Origin: Rhodoferax sp. | GTDB taxonomy: Bacteria; Pseudomonadota; Gammaproteobacteria; Burkholderiales; Burkholderiaceae | Direction: 5' to 3' | Length of the DNA: 5,906 bases | NCBI GenBank assembly: GCA_028292075.1 | Contig: JAQGNA010000037.1 | Location: forward strand, 1-5,906 | Shown here: piece by piece, positions 1 to 5,872 of the stretch | Layout: the number at the start of each line of letters is the position of its first letter | Numbering within the stretch: the stretch's first letter is position 1 | Notes under the pieces: generated by a model | The model's input: the letters and a program-made list of their open reading frames with translations, nothing else | Database searches by the model: none | What the model was told of the DNA's origin: nothing | Program-made: the position numbers and the translations under genes

Positions 1-2
1 GG

Positions 3-728
3 CTCTATGCGGTCGATTGCCAAAACGCGGACGCCGCCCGGCTGCGCGTCTTGCCCGACGCGCTGGTGGTGCAGGGCCCCGGCAAACGCATCACCGGCCG
101 CAAGCCGCAAACCGCCTATTCCTACTACGGCAAGGTCGCGCCGCCCCTGTTTCAGGTCGGCCTCATGAGCCGCGTGCCGGACGGCGGCACGCTTGACTTC
201 GTCGTCTTTCAGGACAAGCGCGGCCCGTATGTTCAGGTGATCGGCGACAAGGCGGTCCAGAACATGCTGGGCAAGACGCTTTCCGGCGCGCGCTACCGCC
301 GCTGTGACAGCGACGCGTCCCTCGCTCAGCGGAGCGCCCGCGCCGCGGCACCGCCGATCCCGGCACAGGACGAACCTGTGAGCGAGGCCGAAAGAATGCT
401 CGGCGACCCGCAGTTCCGTACGACCTACCTGCGGGCACTCGGCCCGCTGGGCGCGGAGCGTTGGCTGGCACGCCTGGAAGGCCCCCGCCCGCCGGCGCGT
501 CAGGTCAGACTGGAGGGCATTGACTACACCGTCATTGCGCTGTGCAAGGCCCACGCCTGCGCGGACCACAACACTGCCCTCCTCTATGCGCCCAACGGGC
601 CCACGGAAGATGCGGTGGTGTACGGCAAGGTGTTCCTGCAGGGCCGCTCGACGCTGATCGGTGCCCCGCCGCCGTCGATCGCCGCGGCGCTCGACCAGAT
701 CTGGGCCGGAGAGTGGCGGCGCCGCTGA
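3..728 (+). CDS. Ivy-type C-type lysozyme inhibitor with an extra N-terminal domain (5' end missing)
   Basis: The frame is open from the window edge, so the true start lies upstream; 241 residues are visible. The C-terminal part (about residues 118-241) looks like an Ivy domain. Its hallmark is the loop CKAHAC (residues 181-186, bases 543-560), matching the CKxHxC loop of Ivy, in which the two cysteines bridge and the histidine enters the lysozyme active site. It is followed by ADHN and a YGKVFLQG strand typical of the family. About 120 residues is close to the mature length of Ivy. The preceding ~100 residues form a separate domain bounded by two cysteines (VDC at residues 4-6, YRRC at its end), which may also form a disulfide; I do not recognise it. 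The linker is rich in Ala, Pro and Gln. Known Ivy proteins are periplasmic and block host lysozyme. Export is expected here, but any signal peptide lies outside the window. The Ivy call is fairly secure; the N-domain function is unknown. Confidence 0.75.
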   Translation, partial: LYAVDCQNADAARLRVLPDALVVQGPGKRITGRKPQTAYSYYGKVAPPLFQVGLMSRVPDGGTLDFVVFQDKRGPYVQVIGDKAVQNMLGKTLSGARYRRCDSDASLAQRSARAAAPPIPAQDEPVSEAERMLGDPQFRTTYLRALGPLGAERWLARLEGPRPPARQVRLEGIDYTVIALCKAHACADHNTALLYAPNGPTEDAVVYGKVFLQGRSTLIGAPPPSIAAALDQIWAGEWRRR

Positions 729-798
729 GAAGACGCCAAAGCGCGATCGTCACGACGTCTGCGGCGCCAAGACCCCGCATTACCGCAGCGTTCAGCGC

Positions 799-1986
799 TT
801 ACCGCGCCGGCTGCAGGCGCAGCAGCCGGCCGCGAGATTCGTCGGTCAACACGTAAAGAAGGCCATCCGGCCCTTGCCTCACATCGCGAATCCGCGCGCC
901 CAGATCGGCCAGCAACTTGTGCTCACGGACAACCCGCCCCTGGAATGGCTGCGCCAGTTCAATGCGGTCGAGGTAGCCGAATTTCAGCGAACCGATGAAC
1001 AGATTGCCGCGCCATTCCGGGCCGTAGCGGTCGCTCGTCAGGAAGGCCATGCCGGACGGCGCGATGGACGGCACCCAATAATGCAGCGGCGGCGCCATGC
1101 CGGGCTTGGCGGTCAGGCCTTCTCCGATCTTGCCGCCGCCATAGTTCTCACCGAAGCTCACCACGGGCCAGCCATGGTTGCGCCCCGGTTCCGGCAGGTT
1201 GATTTCGTCGCCGCCCTGCGGGCCGTGTTCGTGCATCCACAAGCGGCCGTCAGGGGCCAGTGTGGCGCCCTGGCCGTTGCGGTGGCCATAGCTCCAGATC
1301 TCCGGCAGCGCGCCCGCCTGACCGACGAAGGGGTTGTCGCCCGGCACACCGCCGTCCTTCTGGACGCGGATCACCTTTCCATGGTGGTTGTCGAGCTTCT
1401 GGGCGTCCTCTCGTCGGCTGAAACGCTCGCCCAGCGTCATGAAGAGCGTGCCATCGAGCCGGCCGTCGGCACGCCGGCCTTCCACGATTCGACAACCGAA
1501 GTGCGCGCTGCTCGCAACCTTCGGCTTCTGGCTGAAGATCACTTTCACCTGCTCCAGGCCGGTTCGGTCGGCACGCAACTGCGCGCGCGCCAAAGCGGTG
1601 CTGTTGGCAGCACCGTCGCCCGACGGTTCCGAAAAGCAGAAGTACAGCGTGCGGTTGACAGCGAAGTCGCTGTCGAGCACCACATCGAGCAGGCCGCCCT
1701 GGCCGCCGGCGTCGATGGCCGGGAGACCCGTCAGCGGTGGCGACAATCGACCGGCCGCCTCGACCACCCGCATCCTGCCGGGTCTTTCCGTCACCAGAAA
1801 TCGCCCCTCGGGAAGAAATGCCACAGCCCAGGGATTTTGCAGATCGCCGGCCACCACTTCAGGCCGGACGGACTGGTTCGGCGCCGGGGCAGCATCGACG
1901 GCCAACCCGGCCGCGACCGCTGCGCAGCCCGCGAACGACACGATGCAGGTACGGACGGCCCGGAGGCGGCGAAACGTAGAGTTCAT
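799..1986 (-). CDS. Exported PQQ-dependent aldose sugar dehydrogenase (YliI/Asd-like)
   Basis: A 395-residue protein of the soluble glucose/aldose dehydrogenase six-bladed beta-propeller family, which oxidises aldose sugars in the periplasm with PQQ and calcium. Family motifs appear in order: NPWAVAFLPEG (51-61), GGQGGLLDV (94-102), AHFGCR (161-166) with the likely catalytic His162, SYGHRNGQG (232-240) with PQQ/Ca-site Arg236 and Asn237, HGPQGGDEIN (254-263), NHGWPVVSFG (270-279), PSGMAF (310-315), LKFGYLDR (334-341) and RIRDVRQGPDG (365-375). The start chosen is ATG at 1986. It gives a signal peptide with a basic n-region (FRRLRAVRT), a hydrophobic stretch to about residue 30 and an Ala-rich cleavage site near DAAPA. 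The longer frame up to 2088 would bury this signal behind 34 residues with no hydrophobic segment. No good Shine-Dalgarno is visible before 1986. A lipoprotein reading (FAGC at 18-21) is less likely because the hydrophobic run before the Cys is only about seven residues. No PQQ synthesis genes are in the window. The gene is divergent from the NlpC/P60 gene and convergent with the lysozyme inhibitor. Confidence 0.93.
   Translation of the reverse strand: MNSTFRRLRAVRTCIVSFAGCAAVAAGLAVDAAPAPNQSVRPEVVAGDLQNPWAVAFLPEGRFLVTERPGRMRVVEAAGRLSPPLTGLPAIDAGGQGGLLDVVLDSDFAVNRTLYFCFSEPSGDGAANSTALARAQLRADRTGLEQVKVIFSQKPKVASSAHFGCRIVEGRRADGRLDGTLFMTLGERFSRREDAQKLDNHHGKVIRVQKDGGVPGDNPFVGQAGALPEIWSYGHRNGQGATLAPDGRLWMHEHGPQGGDEINLPEPGRNHGWPVVSFGENYGGGKIGEGLTAKPGMAPPLHYWVPSIAPSGMAFLTSDRYGPEWRGNLFIGSLKFGYLDRIELAQPFQGRVVREHKLLADLGARIRDVRQGPDGLLYVLTDESRGRLLRLQPAR
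803..834. other. GC-rich stem-loop at the convergent gene junction
   Basis: A perfect 9-bp inverted repeat (GCCGGCTGC at 806-814, GCAGCCGGC at 822-830) encloses a 7-base loop. Three more pairs (803-805 with 832-834) form across a single bulged C at 831. The stem covers the last codons of the minus-strand sugar dehydrogenase and lies about 75 bases past the stop of the lysozyme inhibitor gene that converges on it. There is no T-run on either strand, so it is not a canonical intrinsic terminator. It could pause RNA polymerase or protect 3' ends of both messages. It may also simply reflect codon choice. The 70 bases between the two stop codons (729-798) show no other convincing structure. Confidence 0.4.
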
Positions 1987-2148
1987 GCAAGGATTCTGCA
2001 GCCCTGTCCGAAGCCGTTTCGAACGCAAAAAACCGCCTTTGCATGTAGGCCGTGACGCCGTCTCTGCGTACACCTTTTGTTTCACCAACGGTAGGCTGGT
2101 TTGTGAGCAGGGGGAGCCAAAACACTGGCCCGAACGTCCGAAATCATG

Positions 2149-2164
2149 CCAGACAACCAGACAA
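2149..2164. repeat. Tandem 8-bp direct repeat in the divergent control region
   Basis: CCAGACAA occurs twice back to back (2149-2156 and 2157-2164). The second copy runs directly into the left arm of the palindrome at 2163-2185. Its position between two divergent genes suggests a protein-binding site, but two copies of 8 bp can arise by chance or by slippage. Confidence 0.4.
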
Positions 2165-2185
2165 GTTACAAAAAAGATGTAACTT
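2163..2185. promoter_or_regulatory. Palindromic candidate operator between divergent genes
   Basis: Perfect 8-bp arms AAGTTACA (2163-2170) and TGTAACTT (2178-2185) are separated by a 7-base A-rich spacer (centre-to-centre 15 bp). The site lies in the most AT-rich part of a 272-bp divergent intergenic region and overlaps the candidate -35 element of the NlpC/P60 gene. This is the arrangement expected of an operator for a dimeric repressor or activator. The 7-base spacer with no G+C-rich stem and no following T-run on the plus strand argues against a terminator. The regulator is not identified. The rest of 1987-2258 shows no small gene, and I could not find a convincing promoter for the minus-strand sugar dehydrogenase. 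Confidence 0.5.
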
Positions 2186-2193
2186 CTTATTAT
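2166..2193 (+). promoter_or_regulatory. Candidate sigma70 promoter for the NlpC/P60 gene
   Basis: A near-consensus -10 TATTAT (2188-2193, five of six matches) lies 16 bases after a weak -35 TTACAA (2166-2171). An overlapping alternative -10 is TATAAA at 2191-2196. Transcription would start near 2200, giving a leader of about 58 bases before the ATG at 2259. The -35 lies inside the palindrome, so binding there would be expected to affect initiation. Inferred from sequence only. Confidence 0.4.
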
Positions 2194-2217
2194 AAATCAA
2201 GGACTTACGCCGCGCCG

Positions 2218-2238
2218 TTGGGTTGACTTCTCAACCAA
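2218..2238 (+). other. Small leader hairpin upstream of the NlpC/P60 start
   Basis: GGTTGA (2221-2226) and TCAACC (2231-2236) pair around a 4-base CTTC loop. Two further A-T pairs can form if one G is bulged, so TTGGGTTGA faces TCAACCAA. The stem ends about 20 bases before the ATG at 2259 and would sit in the 5' leader. It may affect message stability or translation; it is short and could be chance. Confidence 0.3.
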
Positions 2239-2258
2239 ACGTCCGTAACCTGCGGGCA

Positions 2259-2819
2259 ATGACAAAATGGTTTGCCGCTCTACTGCTCGTTTGCTCCACC
2301 GCCCACGCCGCACCCCAACCGCCCACCCAGGATGAGATCGACAGAATCCTCGCCGACCGCGGACTTCTCACCCAGACCTTCGGCCACCTCGAACAGGTTC
2401 GCCAGTCGGTTGCGCTCACCGCCACCGACCTCGTCACCAACGCCATGGGCTTCCTCGGGGTGCCCTACAAGTTTGGCGGCAATTCGGCCGAGACCGGTTT
2501 CGACTGCAGCGGCTTCGTGCGGGCCATGTACGAACAGACCGTCGGGTTGGTGCTTCCGCGCCGCGCCAAGGAGCAGGCCGCCGCCACCGACCGCATCGAC
2601 AAAAACGACCTCCAGCCAGGCGATCTGGTGTTTTTCAACACCATGCGCCGCGCCTTCAGCCACGTCGGAATCTATGTGGGCGACGGCAAATTCATCCACG
2701 CACCGCGCAGCGGCTCGGAAGTCCGCGTGGAGGACATGCGAGCGTCGTACTGGCAACGGCGGTTCGACGGCGCAAGACGCGTCACCGGTACCCTGGAGCC
2801 CCAAGCCTCCGCACCCTAA
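2259..2819 (+). CDS. Exported NlpC/P60 (C40) cysteine peptidase
   Basis: A 186-residue protein with a signal peptide (MTKW, then AALLLVCS, cleavage after AHA near residue 17), a short helical spacer and one NlpC/P60 domain from about residue 57 to 175. Domain marks are GVPYKFGGN before the nucleophile, DCSGFVR with catalytic Cys83, LQPGDLVFF (118-126), SHVGIYVG with catalytic His135, and FIHA with His147 as the likely third polar residue. This is the complete Cys-His-His set of the Spr/YafL-type D,L-endopeptidases, which cut the gamma-D-Glu to diaminopimelate bond of peptidoglycan stem peptides in the periplasm. The frame is open to a TTG at 2223, but the ATG at 2259 places the signal peptide at the extreme N-terminus and was chosen for that reason; the ribosome site before it is weak. 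No SH3 or LysM cell-wall-binding domain is present, so it is a compact single-domain enzyme. It is transcribed alone, with its own candidate promoter and terminator. The family is secure; the exact substrate is inferred. Confidence 0.93.
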   Translation: MTKWFAALLLVCSTAHAAPQPPTQDEIDRILADRGLLTQTFGHLEQVRQSVALTATDLVTNAMGFLGVPYKFGGNSAETGFDCSGFVRAMYEQTVGLVLPRRAKEQAAATDRIDKNDLQPGDLVFFNTMRRAFSHVGIYVGDGKFIHAPRSGSEVRVEDMRASYWQRRFDGARRVTGTLEPQASAP

Positions 2820-2824
2820 TGAGC

Positions 2825-2846
2825 AAGCGCCCTCGAGGCGCTTTTT
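2825..2846 (+). terminator. Intrinsic terminator after the NlpC/P60 gene
   Basis: A perfect 7-bp stem (AAGCGCC at 2825-2831, GGCGCTT at 2837-2843) with a 5-base loop is followed at once by a run of five T (2842-2846). It begins five bases after the TAA stop. This has the classic form of a rho-independent terminator and separates the peptidase gene from what follows. The remaining bases to 3005 hold no supportable gene, only short AT-rich and palindromic stretches such as CAACGTTG at 2972-2979. Confidence 0.85.
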
Positions 2847-2994
2847 CAATGGGCAAGCCTGTCGGTACACGCATGCGCCGGCCCATCGATTCGACGACGC
2901 ATTCGACTCGCCCATCTATCGGTCGATCAAAGTAGATTAATCGCCTCGAATATCTCTAAAACCGGACCAATCAACGTTGTTTTGGCTTGATTAA

Positions 2995-3015
2995 CCACTC
3001 CCGACGTGAGAGTGG
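2995..3015 (+). other. Hairpin enclosing the candidate GTG starts
   Basis: CCACTC (2995-3000) and GAGTGG (3010-3015) can pair around a 9-base loop. Both in-frame GTG codons that could start the next gene fall inside it (3006 in the loop, 3012 in the stem). If real, the structure would hide the start region and reduce translation. The stem is only 6 bp, so this is tentative. Confidence 0.25.
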
Positions 3016-3716
3016 CAAATGACTTATTCGGCATCCTAAAATTTGGCAGTGCACGCGGGATTTCCGCGGCAACCTTGTCAAAGATATTTCAAACGATGCC
3101 GGTAGATGCCACCCCCATTCTCGACACCTTGCTCGCAGGCCACGTCATCACGCGCTCACACCATGAGGCTGCTCGCACGAAACTTGAATCTGCGTTGTTC
3201 AATGTCGAACCGTTCAACGGCTTGGGTGAAGGTCTTCTCTGGTTATTGAAAAACGGCGTCATTTCTGGCGACGAACTGGAAACCCTGGACCAGGACGCCC
3301 GAAGCCAGACCGCTTTTGCCACGAACGGGACACGCAAGCAGACCCTTGCCGAACTTGGCGACATCCACACCGCGGAAACCAAAAAACGAATCGGCGAGTT
3401 TCACGGTCGATTCTGGAAAATGGTTTGCCGGGGACCACGCTGGCTCTGGTTGGTCGGAGGGTTGGCCCTGATCGTGGCAATATTCTGGGTATTTCTGACA
3501 CCGCCAAGCACGCCCGAATGCAATGGCATGGCGGTCAACACGGTGCGATCAGCGCAAGCGCTTCCCGGCACCTCCATCGGCGCCACCGCATTGGAAGAGG
3601 CTTTCCGCGCCGGGGTCGCCAGGGCGACTACACGGTCGTCAACGATCAAAAAGGAGGCCAGGAAGGCGCCGTCTTGCGCATGGCCGACAACTTTGCCACG
3701 GTTTACCTGGACGTGA
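3006..3716 (+). CDS. Unrecognised single-pass membrane protein, probably frameshifted
   Basis: I do not recognise the family. The frame opens after a TGA at 2988-2990. The first usable starts are GTG at 3006 or 3012, with no clear Shine-Dalgarno; the first in-frame ATG (3096) would remove about 30 natural-looking residues. Residues 1-140 look soluble and mostly helical, with two stretches about a locus length apart that both resemble 'hydrophobic-Gly-Val-Ile-x-(Arg/Gly)' helix ends (AGHVITR at 44-50, KNGVISGDE at 82-90). One membrane segment follows at about 146-164 (WLWLVGGLALIVAIFWVFL), preceded by basic residues (KMVCRGPR), so the N-terminus is probably cytoplasmic. Then comes a Pro-rich turn and a Cys (TPECNG) starting a probable periplasmic part. 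After residue 203 codon choice becomes unnatural and the frame ends in WPTTLPRFTWT, while another frame takes over in good coding style. A missing base in the GGGG at 3612-3615 would join them into about 274 residues. The gene is separated from its left neighbour by a terminator. Confidence 0.6.
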   Translation: MRVANDLFGILKFGSARGISAATLSKIFQTMPVDATPILDTLLAGHVITRSHHEAARTKLESALFNVEPFNGLGEGLLWLLKNGVISGDELETLDQDARSQTAFATNGTRKQTLAELGDIHTAETKKRIGEFHGRFWKMVCRGPRWLWLVGGLALIVAIFWVFLTPPSTPECNGMAVNTVRSAQALPGTSIGATALEEAFRAGVARATTRSSTIKKEARKAPSCAWPTTLPRFTWT

Positions 3717-3829
3717 TCGTCCTCGGCCGGGTCGCGGAACTTGGCGGCAGGGCCGTGGCCGAAGGGCTTAAAGCAGCTCAGCAAAACCGCCGCGCGGCCG
3801 CCGATGCAGCCTTAGCGCCTTCGGATTGA
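3617..3829 (+). pseudogene. Displaced 3' part of the membrane protein gene
   Basis: This 70-codon stretch is in a different frame from the upstream 3006 reading frame but reads as real protein: RQGDYTVVNDQKGG, then RMADNFATVYLDVIVLGRV, then an Ala-rich, charged tail (AEGLKAAQQNRRAAADAA). Its codons end mostly in G or C, as in the neighbouring genes. It has no start codon or ribosome site of its own at the junction. Restoring one G in the run at 3612-3615 gives an uninterrupted ...EEAFRAGGRQGDYTVV... protein. Either the gene is a frameshift pseudogene or the base was lost in sequencing. No slippery heptamer typical of programmed -1 frameshifting is visible at the join. Confidence 0.6.
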
Positions 3830-3830
3830 C

Positions 3831-3872
3831 CTGGCGCCAGCGCCAGCAACAACCACCTGAATTAGCGCCAGC
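3831..3872. repeat. Three GCGCCAGC copies and a small hairpin
   Basis: GCGCCAGC appears at 3834-3841, 3840-3847 and 3865-3872. The first two overlap and create a 6-bp hairpin (CTGGCG 3831-3836 with CGCCAG 3841-3846, loop CCAG). It starts two bases after the stop at 3829. There is no T-run, so it is not a standard terminator. A further 6-bp stem (CAGCCC 3869-3874, GGGCTG 3882-3887) follows. No function can be assigned. Confidence 0.3.
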
Positions 3873-3927
3873 CCCAGGGGTGGGCTGTGCCTTGCAGCCT
3901 CCCGTGCAACCTCTTACCGAATTTGGA

Positions 3928-3939
3928 AAGGCATGCCTT
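3928..3939. promoter_or_regulatory. 12-bp perfect palindrome upstream of the EF-G gene
   Basis: AAGGCATGCCTT is self-complementary without a spacer and lies about 90 bases before the EF-G start. It could be a dimeric regulator site. A weak promoter is possible downstream of it (-35 TTGACT at 3977-3982, poor -10 CAAAGT at 3999-4004). Neither is strong enough to be certain; a 12-bp palindrome can occur by chance. Confidence 0.3.
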
Positions 3940-3991
3940 AGACATTTTCAATGACCCCGATAGGCTGTCGTCTGGCTTGACTTTGGGCTGT

Positions 3992-4026
3992 TTGGCCTCA
4001 AAGTTCGATGAGCCCCAAGGAGGCTC
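3992..4026 (+). promoter_or_regulatory. Two mutually exclusive leader hairpins at the EF-G ribosome site
   Basis: The segment TGAGCC (4009-4014) can pair upstream with GGCCTCA (3994-4000, one bulged C, 8-base loop), or its GAGCC (4010-4014) can pair downstream with GGCTC (4022-4026). The second pairing takes in the last two G of the Shine-Dalgarno. Only one can form at a time, which is the form of a simple on/off translation switch. The stems are short (5-6 bp), so this is an inference from base pairing alone. Confidence 0.25.
4017..4023 (+). promoter_or_regulatory. Strong Shine-Dalgarno deciding the EF-G start
   Basis: AAGGAGG ends four bases before the ATG at 4028. It fixes this start over the longer frame open to 3887, whose extra 47 residues do not resemble the N-terminus of EF-G. 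Confidence 0.85.
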
Positions 4027-4027
4027 T

Positions 4028-5872
4028 ATGTCACGCAAAACCCCCATCGAACGCTATCGCAACATCGGCATCAGCGCCCACATCGACGCCGGAAAGACCA
4101 CCACCACCGAACGCATCCTTTTCTACACCGGTGTCAATCACAAGATTGGCGAGGTGCACGACGGTGCGGCCACGATGGACTGGATGGAGCAGGAGCAGGA
4201 GCGTGGCATCACCATCACCTCGGCTGCGACAACCGCCTTCTGGAAGGGCATGGCCGGGAACTACCCCGAGCACCGCATCAACATCATCGACACGCCCGGC
4301 CACGTCGACTTCACCATCGAGGTCGAGCGGTCGATGCGGGTGCTCGACGGCGCCGTCATGGTGTATGACGCCGTGGGCGGCGTTCAGCCGCAGTCGGAGA
4401 CCGTCTGGCGCCAGGCCAACAAGTACAAGGTGCCGCGGCTTGCTTTCGTCAACAAGATGGACCGCGTGGGCGCCGATTTCTTTCGCGTGCAAAAGCAGAT
4501 CGGCGAGCGCCTGAAGGGCGTGGCCGTGCCGCTGCAGATTCCCGTGGGCGCCGAAGAAAATTTCCACGGCGTGGTCGACCTCGTCAAGATGAAGGCCATC
4601 TGGTGGGACGACGCCAGCCAGGGCGTGAAGTTCGAATACCAGGACATCCCGGCCGAGCTGGCGGAACTCGCCCAGACCTGGCACGAGAAGATGGTGGAGG
4701 CCGCGGCCGAAGCCAACGAGACCCTGCTCGACAAGTACCTGAACGGCGGCACGCTGTCCGAGGACGAGATCCGCGCGGCGATCCGCCAGCGCACGGTGGC
4801 CGGCGAGATCGTCCCGATGTTCTGCGGCAGCGCCTTCAAGAACCGCGGTGTGCAGGCGCTGCTCGATGCTGTGGTCGACTACATGCCGTCGCCACTCGAC
4901 GTGCCGGCCATCCTCGGCCACACCGAGGACGACGGTGAAGCCGAGCGCCATCCGAGCGACGACGAGCCGTTTTCGGCGCTGGCCTTCAAGATCATGACCG
5001 ACCCGTTCGTTGGCCAGCTGACCTTCTTCCGGGTGTACTCGGGCGTGGTGAAAACCGGCGACACGGTCTACATTCCGGGCAAGCAACGCAAGGAGCGGCT
5101 CGGGCGCATCCTGCAGATGCATGCCAACACCCGTGCCGAAATCAAGGAAGTGCATGCGGGCGACATCGCCGCGGCCGTCGGCCTGAAGGACGTCACGACC
5201 GGCGACACGCTGTCGGCGGCCGACAAGGTCATCATTCTCGAGAAGATGGTGTTCCCCGAGCCCGTGATCTCGCAGGCGGTGGAGCCCAAGACCAAGGTCG
5301 ACCAGGAGAAGATGGGCATCGCCCTGAACCGGCTGGCGCAGGAAGACCCGTCGTTCCGCGTGCGCACCGACGAGGAGTCGGGCCAGACCATCATCGCCGG
5401 CATGGGTGAGCTGCACCTCGAGATTCTCGTGGACCGCATGCGGCGCGAGTTCGGCGTGGAGGCCACGGTGGGCCGCCCGCAGGTAGCCTACCGCGAGACC
5501 ATTCGCCAGGGGGTGCTCGACGTCGAAGGCAAGTTCATCAAGCAGTCGGGTGGGCGCGGGCAGTACGGCCATGCGGTGATCAACCTCGAGCCGTCGGAAC
5601 AAGGCAAGGGCTATGAATTCGTCGACGCGATCAAGGGCGGCGTGGTGCCGCGCGAGTACATTCCGGCCGTCGACAAGGGCATACAGGACAGCCTGAAGGC
5701 AGGCGTGCTGGCAGGCTATCCCGTGGTCGACGTGAAGGCGACGCTGGTGTTCGGCTCGTACCACGACGTGGACTCGAACGAGAACGCTTTCCGCATGGCC
5801 GGTGCACTGGCCTTCAAGGAGGCCATGCGTCGCGCCAAGCCGGTGCTGCTCGAGCCGATGATGGCCGTCTAG
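4028..5872 (+). CDS. fusA: Elongation factor G, second copy, cut short by an in-frame TAG
   Basis: EF-G is the GTPase that moves tRNA and mRNA through the ribosome after peptide bond formation and, with RRF, splits ribosomes. The visible protein has 614 residues against about 700 for the family. The G domain is intact: P-loop AHIDAGKT (17-24), switch I RGITIT (59-64), DTPGH (88-92) with the catalytic-site His92, NKMD (142-145) and GSA (267-269). Domain II follows at about 314-405, domain III at 413-487, and domain IV with SGGRGQYGH (507-515) and the tip loop [12 protein letters not shown] (577-588). The sequence then reads LLEPMMAV and meets TAG at 5870-5872, where the family normally has Glu and continues into domain V. 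In-frame bases after the stop still encode VETPEDFTGNV. As written the product lacks domain V, which contacts the ribosomal stalk base, and would probably not translocate properly. No rpsL or rpsG precedes it, unlike a str operon, so it is probably the orphan copy that many betaproteobacteria carry. The start is set by a strong AAGGAGG. The identity is certain; whether the stop is biological or an error is open. Confidence 0.9.
   Translation: MSRKTPIERYRNIGISAHIDAGKTTTTERILFYTGVNHKIGEVHDGAATMDWMEQEQERGITITSAATTAFWKGMAGNYPEHRINIIDTPGHVDFTIEVERSMRVLDGAVMVYDAVGGVQPQSETVWRQANKYKVPRLAFVNKMDRVGADFFRVQKQIGERLKGVAVPLQIPVGAEENFHGVVDLVKMKAIWWDDASQGVKFEYQDIPAELAELAQTWHEKMVEAAAEANETLLDKYLNGGTLSEDEIRAAIRQRTVAGEIVPMFCGSAFKNRGVQALLDAVVDYMPSPLDVPAILGHTEDDGEAERHPSDDEPFSALAFKIMTDPFVGQLTFFRVYSGVVKTGDTVYIPGKQRKERLGRILQMHANTRAEIKEVHAGDIAAAVGLKDVTTGDTLSAADKVIILEKMVFPEPVISQAVEPKTKVDQEKMGIALNRLAQEDPSFRVRTDEESGQTIIAGMGELHLEILVDRMRREFGVEATVGRPQVAYRETIRQGVLDVEGKFIKQSGGRGQYGHAVINLEPSEQGKGYEFVDAIKGGVVPREYIPAVDKGIQDSLKAGVLAGYPVVDVKATLVFGSYHDVDSNENAFRMAGALAFKEAMRRAKPVLLEPMMAV

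Noticed and set aside
1924..1935. Lipobox FAGC in the sugar dehydrogenase signal peptide
   Set aside because: Only about seven hydrophobic residues precede the Cys and the hydrophobic stretch continues past it to an Ala-rich signal peptidase I-like site.
1987..2006. A sigma54-like -24/-12 element just before the sugar dehydrogenase start
   Set aside because: TTGCA is present next to the ATG, but the required GG at the correct spacing upstream is absent and the site would leave no leader.
661..2055. A 464-codon open frame on the plus strand opposite the sugar dehydrogenase
   Set aside because: The minus strand carries the complete set of PQQ sugar dehydrogenase motifs with a signal peptide; the plus-strand translation is low-complexity and domain-free.
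2280..2915. A 211-codon minus-strand frame over the NlpC/P60 gene and its terminator
   Set aside because: The plus strand encodes a full NlpC/P60 domain, and the antisense frame crosses the terminator and has no recognisable motif.
3600..3640. Programmed ribosomal frameshift in the membrane protein gene
   Set aside because: No X-XXY-YYZ slippery heptamer is present at the join; a lost base in the G run is simpler.
3869..3887. Stem CAGCCC/GGGCTG as a terminator after the membrane protein gene
   Set aside because: The stem is only 6 bp and no T-run follows.
4031..5764. A 577-codon open frame on the minus strand opposite EF-G
   Set aside because: It lies exactly antisense to a highly conserved GTPase gene, is rich in His, Leu, Ala and Val as expected of the complement of GC-rich codons, and shows no domain. 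It is a shadow of the real gene.
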